The translations under genes were made by a program, and so were the position numbers. From Nitrospira sp. (GTDB lineage: Bacteria > Nitrospirota > Nitrospiria > Nitrospirales > Nitrospiraceae): a stretch of 64,000 bases of DNA. Shown here in pieces: positions 1-9,293 of the stretch; positions within the stretch are counted from its first letter, which is position 1; the number at the start of each line of letters is the position of its first letter. The notes beneath the pieces are model-generated. The model had not been told where the DNA came from. It was given only the letters and a program-made list of their open reading frames with translations, and searched no databases. The stretch is taken from the NCBI GenBank assembly GCA_024760545.1, contig CP060502.1:124001-188000 (forward strand). The letters are read 5' to 3'.

Positions 1-174
1 GAAAAAGGAGAGCAGCCCAAGCCTATTCTCAAGAAGAAACGGGTAGTGGAGCCGGCCAAGCTGGTCGCATCTCCCTATTTGGAAACGCAGGCGGATGTCG
101 AAGCATTTCTTAAGACACTGCGATCGGAGTTGGAGCAGGCACTCACTAAGGACGAACGCATCGAGATCCGCTGA
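1..174 (+). CDS. brxC: BrxC, C-terminal end (partial)
   Basis: The window opens inside a reading frame that runs in frame 1 to a TGA at 172-174 and encodes the last 57 residues of a protein. The tail has a lysine-rich stretch, then SPYLETQADVEAFLKTLRSE and an end in RIEIR. That matches the conserved C-terminus of BrxC, the large P-loop ATPase of BREX phage defence, and the following genes are pglX, pglZ and brxL, which is the type 1 BREX order. BrxC is thought to be the ATP-driven core of the BREX complex. The identification rests on the tail motif and on gene order, because the ATPase domain lies outside the window. The next gene starts 23 bp downstream, consistent with one operon. Confidence 0.85.
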   Translation, partial: EKGEQPKPILKKKRVVEPAKLVASPYLETQADVEAFLKTLRSELEQALTKDERIEIR

Positions 175-197
175 GAAGAGATCATGAGATTGGCAAT

Positions 198-3100
198 ATG
201 AACCGCACCAAGCTCAAGACCTACGCCCCACAAGCTCGCCGGGATTTCATCCAGGCTGTCACAGATCGCGCTGCCTTCTATGGTCTGACTGAGAAGAAGA
301 TCGAACCCATCACCGAGAACGGCGACGTGGCTATTATCGGTGGCCGCGCCTTTCCTCGCGCTATTGCGAGCAAACGCAAAGCCTTGGAAGAACGGATTGC
401 CCAATACGGCTTCGGGCAGACCATGGACGCAATTGCCTACACCTGGTTTAACCGCTTGGTCGCTATCCGGTACATGGAACTGCATGGGTATCTTGACCAT
501 GGCTACCGGGTACTGACCCATCCCGACGCATCGAAGTCGATTCCTGAGATCCTCGAACAGGCCGAACATCTCGATCTGCCGGGCTTGGACAAGCACAAGG
601 TTATTGAGCTGAAATTGGAAGGCAGCAAAGAAGCTGAGCTGTACCGGATGCTGCTACTCGCTCAGTGCAACGCGTTGTACAAGACGATGCCGTTTCTCTT
701 TGAGTGGATCGACGACGAAACAGAACTCCTCTTGCCCGATAACCTGCTCCACACAGACTCGCTGATCCGCAAGCTCGTCGGCGAGATCGACGAAAACGAC
801 TGGCAGGAGGTCGAGATCATCGGCTGGCTCTACCAGTTCTACATCGCCGAGCGCAAAGACGAAGTTATGGCCCGCAAGAGCGCCGTGCCGACGGAAGACA
901 TTCCGGCCGTCACCCAGCTCTTCACCCCGCATTGGATTGTCCGTTACCTTGTCGAGAACTCGCTCGGCCGCCTCTGGCTGCTGAACCGCCCCGGCTCCCG
1001 GCTTCGTGAGCAGATGCCCTACTATATCGAGGGGGAAACTGAGACCGACTTCCTCAAGATCACCAAGCCTGAGGACATCCGCCTGTTAGACCCCGCGTGC
1101 GGAAGCGGGCACATGCTCACCTATGCCTTCGACCTGCTCTTCCGTATCTACGAGGAAGAAGGCTACGTGCCAAACGAGATTCCTGCGCTCATCCTGAAGC
1201 ACAATCTCTATGGTCTGGAAATCTGCCCCCGCGCGGCGCAGCTCGCCGAGCTGGCCCTCGTCTTCAAGGCCCGGGAAAAATCACGGCGCTTCTTTCAGCC
1301 CAGCACTCTTGTTCAGCCCCACATTCTTGCATTGCAAGACATCCGCTTCGACGAAGGCGAACTCCGCGACTACATCGCAGCGCTCGAACTCGGCACTCTC
1401 TTTAATGAGCCCATGCTGAAACTCCTACATCAGTTCGAGCAAGCCACCACCTTTGGTTCGCTCATTCAGCCCTGCCTGGACGAACAGAACATCACCTTTG
1501 CCCGTCAGGCCATGAAGACCAAAGACCTCGGCGGCCAGCTCTTTCTCCGTGAGACTCACGGCAAAGTCCTCCGCGTCTTGGAACAGGCGGAGATGTTGTG
1601 CCAGAGGTATCACGTTGTCGTGGCCAATCCGCCATATATGGGCGGGGGAGCGATGAATCCTCTTCTCAAAGAATATGTGAAGAAACATCTGACTTTGAGT
1701 AAACAAGACCTAATGACGTGCTTTATGCAGCGGGCAACAACGTTGGCAGTCCCCTTTGGCACGATAGCAGTAATTAATCTTCCCTCTTGGCTTTTTCTTT
1801 CTTCTTTTGAAGCCTTCAGAATCTACCTCATAGCAAATGAGACCATCTCCAGTTTGCTACATCTTGGGCGCGGTATATTCGGCTCAGATTTCGGGACGGT
1901 TGCGTTTGTGCTCAAGAATTGCCCGGCAAACGGACGCAAGGGGATTTATCGAAGGCTTTTTGAACGGCATGTTGAGGTCGATTCAGTGAATGAAATAGAG
2001 GCTAAGTTTCTGAATCAATCCTTCGGCAGGTTTGTTGCCGATCAAAGAGACTTTCTACAAATCCCTGGTGCGCCCATTGCCTATTGGGTCACTCCTGCAG
2101 TCAGGCATATTTTTGCTACTGCCACTCCATTGAAGGACATTGCAAAGCCAAGACAAGGTTTGGCTACGACCAACAATTCTGCGTTTCTAAGAATGTGGTA
2201 TGAGCCGGCACTTGAGCGAATTGGATTTGAAATGACGTCTGAGAATGAGGCGGAGCAAAGCAGGCAAAAGTGGTTTCCTCTCCAGAAAGGAGGATCATTT
2301 CGGAAATGGTATGGGAATAACGAATATGTGCTGAATTATGAGCGCCGGGGGCAAACCATCTGTGACTATATCGACAACACACCTGGGGTGCGAGTTGGTT
2401 CCAATGGAAGAGTAATCAACCGACAATTTTACTTTCGAGAAGCAATCACCTGGTCGAGTCTCTCAATTTCGGCGCTTTCAATGCGCTATATGGGCAAAGG
2501 CTACATCTTCGAAACAAAAGGTTCTGCCTGTTTCTGTGATGACAGACTACTCTTGATGGAACTCCTCGGATACGCCAACAGTACTTTGGTAAATCAGTTT
2601 TTGCAGGCTCTATCTCCAACACTGGATTTCCACGAAGGGCCGATAGGCAATTTGCCGGTCATCCCGATTAGGTCTCATGCTCAGCAGAATCTTGTCGCTG
2701 AGTGTATTTCCATCTCCCGCGCCGACTGGGACAATTTCGAGACCTCCTGGGACTTCCGCGACCAGCCGCTGCTGCGGCCGGGGATGAAAGGCGCAACGCT
2801 GGAGGCGAGTTGGCGGAATTGGGCGGCGCATAGCACCGCCGCCATTCGTCGAATGAAGGAGCTGGAGACGGAAAACAACCGGCTCTTCATCGATGCCTAC
2901 GGTCTCGCGGATGAGCTGACGCCAGAAGTCCCAGAGGACCAGATCACTCTCGCCCGCGCTGACCAGCGCAAGGACATGGCCGGCTTCCTCTCTTATGCCG
3001 TTGGCTGCATGATGGGCCGCTATTCGCTTGACAAGCCTGGACTCATCCTCGCTAACGCCAGCGACTCCCTGCGTGAGTTTCTAGCCAAAGTGGGACGGTC

Positions 3101-3716
3101 GCAGGATCAGCTCACCTTCGCCCCCGACGAGGACGGCATCATCCCCGTGCTCGATGGCGAGTGGTTCGAGGACGACATCGTGGCCCGTGTACATGCTTTT
3201 CTGCGAGCTGCCTTCGCTGAGACTACACTGGAAGTAAATCTAGGCTTTATTGAGGAATCGCTGGGCAAAGATCTGCGCAAATACTTCCTTGCCGACTTCT
3301 ACAAGGACCACCTCAAAACCTACAAGAAGCGTCCGATCTACTGGCTGTTCTCCAGCGGCAAGGAGCGCGCGTTCCAATGCCTCGTCTATTTGCACCGGTA
3401 TCAAGACGGCACGCTGGCCCGTATGCGCACGGAATATGTCATTCCGTTGCAAGGCAAAATGGCCGCTCGGATTGAACAACTGGCTTCCGAGACCCAGAAG
3501 GCATCTTCCACTTCCCAACGTAAGACACTGGAAAAGGAACGAGACAAGCTTCTGAAGCACCAAACTGAACTCCGGGCATTTGACGAGAAGCTGCGGCACT
3601 ATGCCGATCAGCGGATCGCATTGGACCTCGACGACGGGGTGAAGGTCAATTATGGGAAGTTTGGCGATCTCCTCGCCGAGGTCAAAGCCGTGACAGGCGG
3701 AACGGACGAGGACTGA
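198..3716 (+). CDS. pglX: BREX adenine-specific DNA methyltransferase PglX
   Basis: This 1,172-residue protein has the size and layout of PglX, the BREX m6A methyltransferase that marks host DNA and is also needed for phage restriction. The SAM-binding motif I is LLDPACGSGHML near residue 295, and the catalytic motif IV NPPY lies near residue 475 (VVVANPPYMGGG). The long C-terminal part corresponds to the target-recognition and helical regions of the family. The gene follows brxC by 23 bp, and its stop codon shares one base with the pglZ start (TGATG), so translation is probably coupled. The reading frame is intact and both catalytic motifs are present, so I expect an active enzyme. The target site cannot be read from the sequence. 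Confidence 0.96.
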   Translation: MNRTKLKTYAPQARRDFIQAVTDRAAFYGLTEKKIEPITENGDVAIIGGRAFPRAIASKRKALEERIAQYGFGQTMDAIAYTWFNRLVAIRYMELHGYLDHGYRVLTHPDASKSIPEILEQAEHLDLPGLDKHKVIELKLEGSKEAELYRMLLLAQCNALYKTMPFLFEWIDDETELLLPDNLLHTDSLIRKLVGEIDENDWQEVEIIGWLYQFYIAERKDEVMARKSAVPTEDIPAVTQLFTPHWIVRYLVENSLGRLWLLNRPGSRLREQMPYYIEGETETDFLKITKPEDIRLLDPACGSGHMLTYAFDLLFRIYEEEGYVPNEIPALILKHNLYGLEICPRAAQLAELALVFKAREKSRRFFQPSTLVQPHILALQDIRFDEGELRDYIAALELGTLFNEPMLKLLHQFEQATTFGSLIQPCLDEQNITFARQAMKTKDLGGQLFLRETHGKVLRVLEQAEMLCQRYHVVVANPPYMGGGAMNPLLKEYVKKHLTLSKQDLMTCFMQRATTLAVPFGTIAVINLPSWLFLSSFEAFRIYLIANETISSLLHLGRGIFGSDFGTVAFVLKNCPANGRKGIYRRLFERHVEVDSVNEIEAKFLNQSFGRFVADQRDFLQIPGAPIAYWVTPAVRHIFATATPLKDIAKPRQGLATTNNSAFLRMWYEPALERIGFEMTSENEAEQSRQKWFPLQKGGSFRKWYGNNEYVLNYERRGQTICDYIDNTPGVRVGSNGRVINRQFYFREAITWSSLSISALSMRYMGKGYIFETKGSACFCDDRLLLMELLGYANSTLVNQFLQALSPTLDFHEGPIGNLPVIPIRSHAQQNLVAECISISRADWDNFETSWDFRDQPLLRPGMKGATLEASWRNWAAHSTAAIRRMKELETENNRLFIDAYGLADELTPEVPEDQITLARADQRKDMAGFLSYAVGCMMGRYSLDKPGLILANASDSLREFLAKVGRSQDQLTFAPDEDGIIPVLDGEWFEDDIVARVHAFLRAAFAETTLEVNLGFIEESLGKDLRKYFLADFYKDHLKTYKKRPIYWLFSSGKERAFQCLVYLHRYQDGTLARMRTEYVIPLQGKMAARIEQLASETQKASSTSQRKTLEKERDKLLKHQTELRAFDEKLRHYADQRIALDLDDGVKVNYGKFGDLLAEVKAVTGGTDED

Positions 3717-6346
3717 TGGATGCTCGTCAAATTCAGGACACGCTCGACCGCATATATAAGGAAGAGGGAGCCAGGATTGTCTTCTGGAACGATCCCGACA
3801 AAGAGTTCCAGACTATTCTGCCTGCGCTGAACCTCGACGGGGTGAACATCATCCAGCTCAACGAGCTAGGCGCGCTCGAAGTGAAGATTCGTGTGGAGCG
3901 GGAGGACCCCACAGGGCGGTATCTGCTCTATTCCCCAAGTGAAGAGCCCGATTACGAGAACGATTGGCTTCTCGACGTGCGCCTGTATAGTCGCCCATTC
4001 CGGGCCGACCGCGCTTCGATTCTCCTCAATGAGCTTGGTTTGAAGAATCTCCACCTTCGCCAGTATTTGTCAGACCGCCGGAAGTTTTTTGACAACAAAG
4101 AACGGCTCCAAAAGCTGAAGAGCTTGGTTGAGCCCAATGATCTAGCCAGCGACCTGGACCGCAAAATGATCGCCACGGTCGTGAAGGCAGAGCAGCCGGA
4201 ATGGTTCAACATCATCCGTACGCTCTACCATGCCTATACTGACAACGACGATGAGATTGACTTGCAGACGGAACCGGCAGCTTGGGAACAGATCGAGAAA
4301 TTTGATTTAGACAAGCCTTTCTGGGAGATGGCCAAGACTACGTTCGGCTATTCGGAAGAGACTCCGACGCTTAAGAATCTTCTACTCAGACTCTTTGTGA
4401 CCGACTACGTGCATCATCTGAAGGCCGCTCCGCCAAGTGCGCTTCTGCATTTAACTCTCCCGACACAGGGGCGCTCGAATGCCGTCGTCTGCCTTGGGCA
4501 ATGGCGCGACAGCAGCAGCAAAGGCAGTAGCTATGACCGACTCTCCGAGGAAGTGGCGGCCCTGATTCACGTAGAAGATTACTTGCTCGGCTTGGAGATC
4601 ACGGATTTGCTCGATGTGATGACGTTCCTTGTGGTGGAACGGGGGATCGCCAGCCGTCTGCGGGAGCGCGTGCATCAGACGGCGGACATGATCAACCCCG
4701 ATGAAGTGCGGTCAATCGTCACCCGCAGGCAGGCTGGACACTGGGCTTCGCTCATGGTGAACGGTTCCCAGACGGTGCCGCGACGGGCGCTCCATGCGGT
4801 GTATGACGCGCTGGTTGCTGCCGCTGATTTCTTTGCCCTGCGGAACCAACATCGAGACGGGTTCGCCTTTCTCGATGCGACGGCTCTCTATCGGGCCTAC
4901 GAGGGAAAGTTATTCCGTTTTGACCAACTGTATCGCCATTTCTGCGAAGCCGCTGATCATGCCGAGGCACAAGGCTGGAACATCCTGAAGCCGTTGCGGG
5001 AGTTGATCGAGGATTGTTATGCGAATTGGTACGTCCCGACGCTCTCATTAGCCTGGGGAAACTTTCTTGATCCCCAAGGCACGGCCCAACTTCTTAGCAA
5101 GTGGCAGCTCGAACAGATCCCCAGCCAGCAAGAGTTCTTCAACCGTCAGGTGCGTCCTCGTCTGGAGGAAGCGGAGAATCGGAAGGCGTATGTCATCATC
5201 AGCGACGCGTTCCGCTACGAGGCGGCCCAGGAACTTACGCAAGAGCTTAATGGCACATACCGCTTTGAAGCGACATTGGCTTCGCAGCTTGGTGTCTTGC
5301 CCTCATACACCGCTCTTGGGATGGCGAGCTTGCTCCCTTACAACACGTTGTCGTTTAAGCCAAATGGCGACGTCTTGGTGGATGGGAAGTCCACCTCTTC
5401 GACAGAACTGCGGGGGGAAGTCCTAGGATCAGTTGAGGGGGTAGCCTGCAAGGCCAGCGAGTTGGTGTCGATGAAGAAAGAACAAGGTCGTGAATTTGTG
5501 AGCGGTAAACGGGTTGTCTACATTTACCACGACACGGTCGATGCGATTGGCGATAAGGCTGCGACAGAGGAGAAAACATTTGAATCGGTACGAACGGCGA
5601 TCGGCGAACTGGCTTCTCTCGTGGCCTATGTCATCAACAGTCTGAATGGCAACCATGTGGTCATTACGGCGGATCACGGGTTCCTTTTCACAGAGTCTTC
5701 ACCCGGTGAGCCGGAAAAGAGCAAGTTGGATGAGAAGCCAAACGGGACCGTGCGAGCCAAAAAGCGCTATGTGATCGGGCATAACCTCCCTGATCATGAG
5801 TCCGTGTGGCATGGCAAGACCGCAGTCACTGCTGGTGCTGAGGGCGGAATGGAATTCTGGATTCCCAAGGCAGCCAATCGTTTCCACTTCACTGGCGGTG
5901 CTCGTTTCGTGCACGGGGGCGCCATGTTGCAAGAAATCGTTGTGCCGGTGATCACGGTCAAGCACAAGAAAGATAAGTCCACTCGCGAAGACACCAAGGT
6001 CAAGTCCGTAACCGTGCATGTGTTGGGAGCCAGCCACAAAGTCACAACGAACCGTCATCGCTTCGAACTGATCCAAGTGGAACCAGTCAGCGAACGGGTG
6101 AAGCCGATCACACTGAAGGTGGCGATCTACGAGGGAGATAACGTCGTCACGAATGTCGAGACCGTGACGTTTGATAGTACCTCAGATAAGATGGACGAAC
6201 GTAAGAAGTGGGTTCACGTAGTGCTGCAAGATCATCAGTATCACAAGAACACCGCATATCGGCTCGTCCTGCGGGATGCTGACACTGGAATTGAGCAACA
6301 GAGTGTACCGGTGACCATTGATAGGGTGTTTGCCGATGACTTCTGA
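3716..6346 (+). CDS. pglZ: BREX alkaline-phosphatase-superfamily protein PglZ
   Basis: This 876-residue protein is PglZ of type 1 BREX. The phosphatase-like core is visible as VIISDAFRYEAAQEL near residue 490 (metal-binding Asp) and VITADHGFLF near residue 648 (the DHG motif of the alkaline phosphatase superfamily). The N-terminal half is the variable helical region usual in PglZ. PglZ is required for defence, but its exact substrate is not settled. The start ATG overlaps the pglX stop by one base and the gene ends 11 bp inside brxL, so it is translationally coupled on both sides. No damage is seen. Confidence 0.96.
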   Translation: MDARQIQDTLDRIYKEEGARIVFWNDPDKEFQTILPALNLDGVNIIQLNELGALEVKIRVEREDPTGRYLLYSPSEEPDYENDWLLDVRLYSRPFRADRASILLNELGLKNLHLRQYLSDRRKFFDNKERLQKLKSLVEPNDLASDLDRKMIATVVKAEQPEWFNIIRTLYHAYTDNDDEIDLQTEPAAWEQIEKFDLDKPFWEMAKTTFGYSEETPTLKNLLLRLFVTDYVHHLKAAPPSALLHLTLPTQGRSNAVVCLGQWRDSSSKGSSYDRLSEEVAALIHVEDYLLGLEITDLLDVMTFLVVERGIASRLRERVHQTADMINPDEVRSIVTRRQAGHWASLMVNGSQTVPRRALHAVYDALVAAADFFALRNQHRDGFAFLDATALYRAYEGKLFRFDQLYRHFCEAADHAEAQGWNILKPLRELIEDCYANWYVPTLSLAWGNFLDPQGTAQLLSKWQLEQIPSQQEFFNRQVRPRLEEAENRKAYVIISDAFRYEAAQELTQELNGTYRFEATLASQLGVLPSYTALGMASLLPYNTLSFKPNGDVLVDGKSTSSTELRGEVLGSVEGVACKASELVSMKKEQGREFVSGKRVVYIYHDTVDAIGDKAATEEKTFESVRTAIGELASLVAYVINSLNGNHVVITADHGFLFTESSPGEPEKSKLDEKPNGTVRAKKRYVIGHNLPDHESVWHGKTAVTAGAEGGMEFWIPKAANRFHFTGGARFVHGGAMLQEIVVPVITVKHKKDKSTREDTKVKSVTVHVLGASHKVTTNRHRFELIQVEPVSERVKPITLKVAIYEGDNVVTNVETVTFDSTSDKMDERKKWVHVVLQDHQYHKNTAYRLVLRDADTGIEQQSVPVTIDRVFADDF

Positions 6347-8384
6347 CAACAAAGCGATTGATACCAGCCTCGACGATCTCCTCAATTGGCATTTTGCCGG
6401 CAAGGTCGTTCGCAAAGATCTGACCAAGTTGGTCAAAGAGGGGGCGAATGTCCCCGTATACGTGTTGGAGTACCTCCTGGGCACCTACTGCGCATCCAAC
6501 GACGAGACCATCATCAAAGACGGACTCGTTACGGTAAAGAATATTCTGGCCGAGAACTATGTGCGTCCTGATGAAGCGGAGAAGGTCAAGTCCACCGTTC
6601 GCGAGCGTGGAAGTCTCAAAATCATCGATAAGATCACTGTGACGCTGAATGAAAAACGAGACGTCTATGAAGCCCTCCTCGCGAATCTTGGTGTGAAAGG
6701 GGTTGAGGTCAGCACCAGCTACGTCAAAAAGTTTGAGAAGCTGCTCGTGGGAGGCATCTGGTGCATTGTGACGCTGCAGTATTTCTATGAGGAGAACCAG
6801 AAGGGCTCACCATTCGTCATTCAGGACCTGAAGCCGATCCAGATGCCGAACATGGATCTGGAGGAGCTCTTTCAGGGACGGCGGGCGTTCACAGAAGAGC
6901 AGTGGATTGACGTCTTATTGCGATCAACAGGTATGGAACCCACGAATTTCAGCCAACGCGTGAAGTGGCACTTATTGGCCCGCATGATCCCTTTGGTGGA
7001 GAACAACTACAACATCTGTGAACTAGGCCCACGAGGGACCGGCAAGAGTCACATCTACAAGGAAATCAGTCCCAATAGCATTCTTGTCTCCGGTGGCCAA
7101 ACGACCGTTGCGAATTTGTTCTACAACATGGCGCGACGGACCGTTGGACTCGTCGGCGTCTGGGATGTCGTGGCTTTTGATGAGGTCGCTGGGATTACGT
7201 TTAAAGAAAAAGATGGCGTCCAGATCATGAAAGATTACATGGCCTCAGGGTCCTTCTCTCGTGGACGGGATGCCATCAATGCCTACGCCTCTATGGTGTT
7301 TGTCGGGAATATCAATCAGTCCGTGGACACACTGGTAAAGACCAGTCATCTCCTGGCCCCCTTCCCGGATGACATGATCGACAGCGCCTTCTTTGACCGG
7401 TTCCATGCCTACATTCCAGGCTGGGAAATTCCCAAGATGCGGCCGGAATTCTTCACCAACCAGTACGGCATGATCGTGGATTACCTCGCTGAATGGATGC
7501 GTGAGATGCGCAAGCGAACATTTGGCGATGCCATCAGCAAGTATTTCAAGCTCGGCAGAGATCTCAATCAGCGAGATACGATCGCTGTTAAGCACACCGT
7601 ATCCGGGCTCTTGAAGCTGCTGTATCCCAATGAAGAATACAACAAGGACGCCGTTCGTCGATGCCTCGAATATGCCTTAGAAACACGTCGGCGAGTAAAG
7701 GAGCAGCTGAAGAAGATCGGCGGAATGGAATTCTTTGACGTGCACTTTAGCTACATCGACCTAGAAACGTTGCAAGAGAAGTTTATCAGTGTGCCCGAAC
7801 AGGGCGGAGGCACACTCATCCCTGACGGTCCCATGAGCCCAGGAGCGTTACACACAGTCGCCACTGGGGGAGCAGGTCACTTAGGGTTGTATCGACTGGA
7901 GACTCAAGTAACGGCTGGAAATGGGGCGCTGAAGACTTCCGGCCTGGGATCGAACAGCGCAGCGAAAGAAGCTATCAAAGTCGGTTTTGACTTCTTCAGA
8001 GCGAATGCCTCTCGCGTCAGTGCCTCAATTAAGGCTGGCGATCATGACTATCACCTTCACATCGTGGAGCTGCACAATACCGGGCCTACCAATGCCTTGA
8101 CCCTGTCCGCATTTGTCGCGCTGTGTTCGGCTGTCTTCGGAAAGCCGATTCAGTCTCAGATGGTTGTCCTCGGTAGCATGAGTCTCGGTGGCAACGTGAT
8201 TCCGGTTGAAAACCTGGCTGAGTCTCTTCAGATGGCCTTCGACTCTGGAGCGAAGCGTATTCTGCTCCCCATGGCCAGTGTGCGTGATATCCCAACCATA
8301 CCTGGCGAGTTGTTTGCCAAGTTCCAGACGAGTTTCTACGCAGATCCCACGGATGCCGTGTTTAAGGCGTTGGGGGTCGAATAG
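6336..8384 (+). CDS. brxL: BREX Lon-like ATPase/protease-fold protein BrxL
   Basis: BrxL is the last gene of type 1 BREX. I chose ATG 6336 (MTSDNKAID) over an upstream in-frame ATG at 6318, because 6336 leaves a short 11-bp overlap with pglZ. The 682-residue protein has a Walker A motif GPRGTGKSHIYKE near residue 230. It ends in a Lon-protease-like domain with the serine-region motif GSMSLGGNVIPVENLAESL near 612 and a lysine in GAKRILLP shortly after. BrxL forms a DNA-binding AAA+ ring and is needed for phage restriction in type 1 systems. With brxC, pglX and pglZ it confirms the subtype. The operon seems to end here, since about 100 bp follow before a gene of another kind. Confidence 0.96.
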   Translation: MTSDNKAIDTSLDDLLNWHFAGKVVRKDLTKLVKEGANVPVYVLEYLLGTYCASNDETIIKDGLVTVKNILAENYVRPDEAEKVKSTVRERGSLKIIDKITVTLNEKRDVYEALLANLGVKGVEVSTSYVKKFEKLLVGGIWCIVTLQYFYEENQKGSPFVIQDLKPIQMPNMDLEELFQGRRAFTEEQWIDVLLRSTGMEPTNFSQRVKWHLLARMIPLVENNYNICELGPRGTGKSHIYKEISPNSILVSGGQTTVANLFYNMARRTVGLVGVWDVVAFDEVAGITFKEKDGVQIMKDYMASGSFSRGRDAINAYASMVFVGNINQSVDTLVKTSHLLAPFPDDMIDSAFFDRFHAYIPGWEIPKMRPEFFTNQYGMIVDYLAEWMREMRKRTFGDAISKYFKLGRDLNQRDTIAVKHTVSGLLKLLYPNEEYNKDAVRRCLEYALETRRRVKEQLKKIGGMEFFDVHFSYIDLETLQEKFISVPEQGGGTLIPDGPMSPGALHTVATGGAGHLGLYRLETQVTAGNGALKTSGLGSNSAAKEAIKVGFDFFRANASRVSASIKAGDHDYHLHIVELHNTGPTNALTLSAFVALCSAVFGKPIQSQMVVLGSMSLGGNVIPVENLAESLQMAFDSGAKRILLPMASVRDIPTIPGELFAKFQTSFYADPTDAVFKALGVE

Positions 8385-8488
8385 GGCGTGGTTACATAAT
8401 CGTTGGTTTCTGTTTTGCTACGTTCACTGTAAAAGTGCTGAATGCTGAGTCAAGTGGCACTGCTTCAGACTGAGCGAAGAGGCTCGCC

Positions 8489-8908
8489 ATGCTGGTGTTT
8501 TTTCTCCTCTTGCTTCTACCTCTCTCCGTCCACGCGGAAGACCTCGGCGAGCTGAGCGCGAATCCCTTCAATCCTGAGTCCACAGCCAATCCGTTCGGGG
8601 CCGGCAGCCCCTTCAAGCCGGACGGCATCAACAATCCCTTCAGCCCCCATGGCAGTCCCTTCAGCAATCAATCGGCCACGAATCCGTTCGCTACCGATGC
8701 GCCTCGCCTGTATGACCAGCAAGGAAACTACCGCGGCAAGCTCAGCGCGAACCCCTATGATCCTGATTCGACCAGTAACCCCTACGGCCGCTACGGCTCT
8801 CCGTTCTCACCGGACTCGATCAAGAATCCTTTCGGCGCCGGCAATCCCTATAGTCCCAACAGTCCCACGAATCCCTACGGCCGCGGCCTGAGGATCGAAG
8901 GGAAGTGA
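8489..8908 (+). CDS. Small secreted protein with NPF/NPY repeats
   Basis: This 139-residue protein starts with a clear signal peptide (MLVFFLLLLLPLSVHA, cleavage after the A). The mature part is built almost entirely of short repeats of the type NPF/NPY-x-P-x-S-x-x-NPF, with at least ten NPF, NPY or SPF units. A short QQGNYRGK linker separates an N-terminal NPF-rich half from a C-terminal NPY-rich half that repeats the same plan. It has no cysteines and no recognisable catalytic motif, so it should be exported and extended in shape. A GAGG element lies about 10 bp upstream. It stands alone between the BREX operon and an insertion sequence. I do not recognise a characterised family, and the function is unknown. 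Confidence 0.75.
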   Translation: MLVFFLLLLLPLSVHAEDLGELSANPFNPESTANPFGAGSPFKPDGINNPFSPHGSPFSNQSATNPFATDAPRLYDQQGNYRGKLSANPYDPDSTSNPYGRYGSPFSPDSIKNPFGAGNPYSPNSPTNPYGRGLRIEGK

Positions 8909-9117
8909 TCCATCCGCTGACCTGCTCCCCCTGATCTCGTGGCTGCTTGCCACTTCAGCCCTACACCGCGGCGCAGAGCTGGTTATCATTGCCATCCCCG
9001 CAAGTGGCCGACTAGCTCACCCCTCCGAGGCGCAACGCTCGCGCCAGTGTCTCTGTCACTCCCGCTGCTAATTCTCGCCGACAACGACCTCTGCTTTATT
9101 GTTCTGGAGGGGATCAT

Positions 9118-9143
9118 GTGCAATGACCGGACGGTCATTGCAC
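9118..9143. repeat. Perfect 12-bp inverted repeat
   Basis: GTGCAATGACCG at 9118-9129 is followed after two bases by its exact reverse complement at 9132-9143. No run of T follows, so it is not a simple terminator. It lies in the roughly 385-bp gap between the NPF-repeat gene and the IS1182 element, where I see no gene. It may be a binding site or the remnant of an element end. Confidence 0.7.
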
Positions 9144-9293
9144 GACAAGCGGCGTTGGACTTAGCTTCCAAGCCTTCCTAGAATGCGCCTCCCTGCGAGG
9201 TCCCCATGTCCCTCTCGTTTCGCTCTTATCGTGGTTTCCCCTGTGTAATGCGCTGTGACGAACAACTCTGGTACATGCGTCAAACGACCGCTT

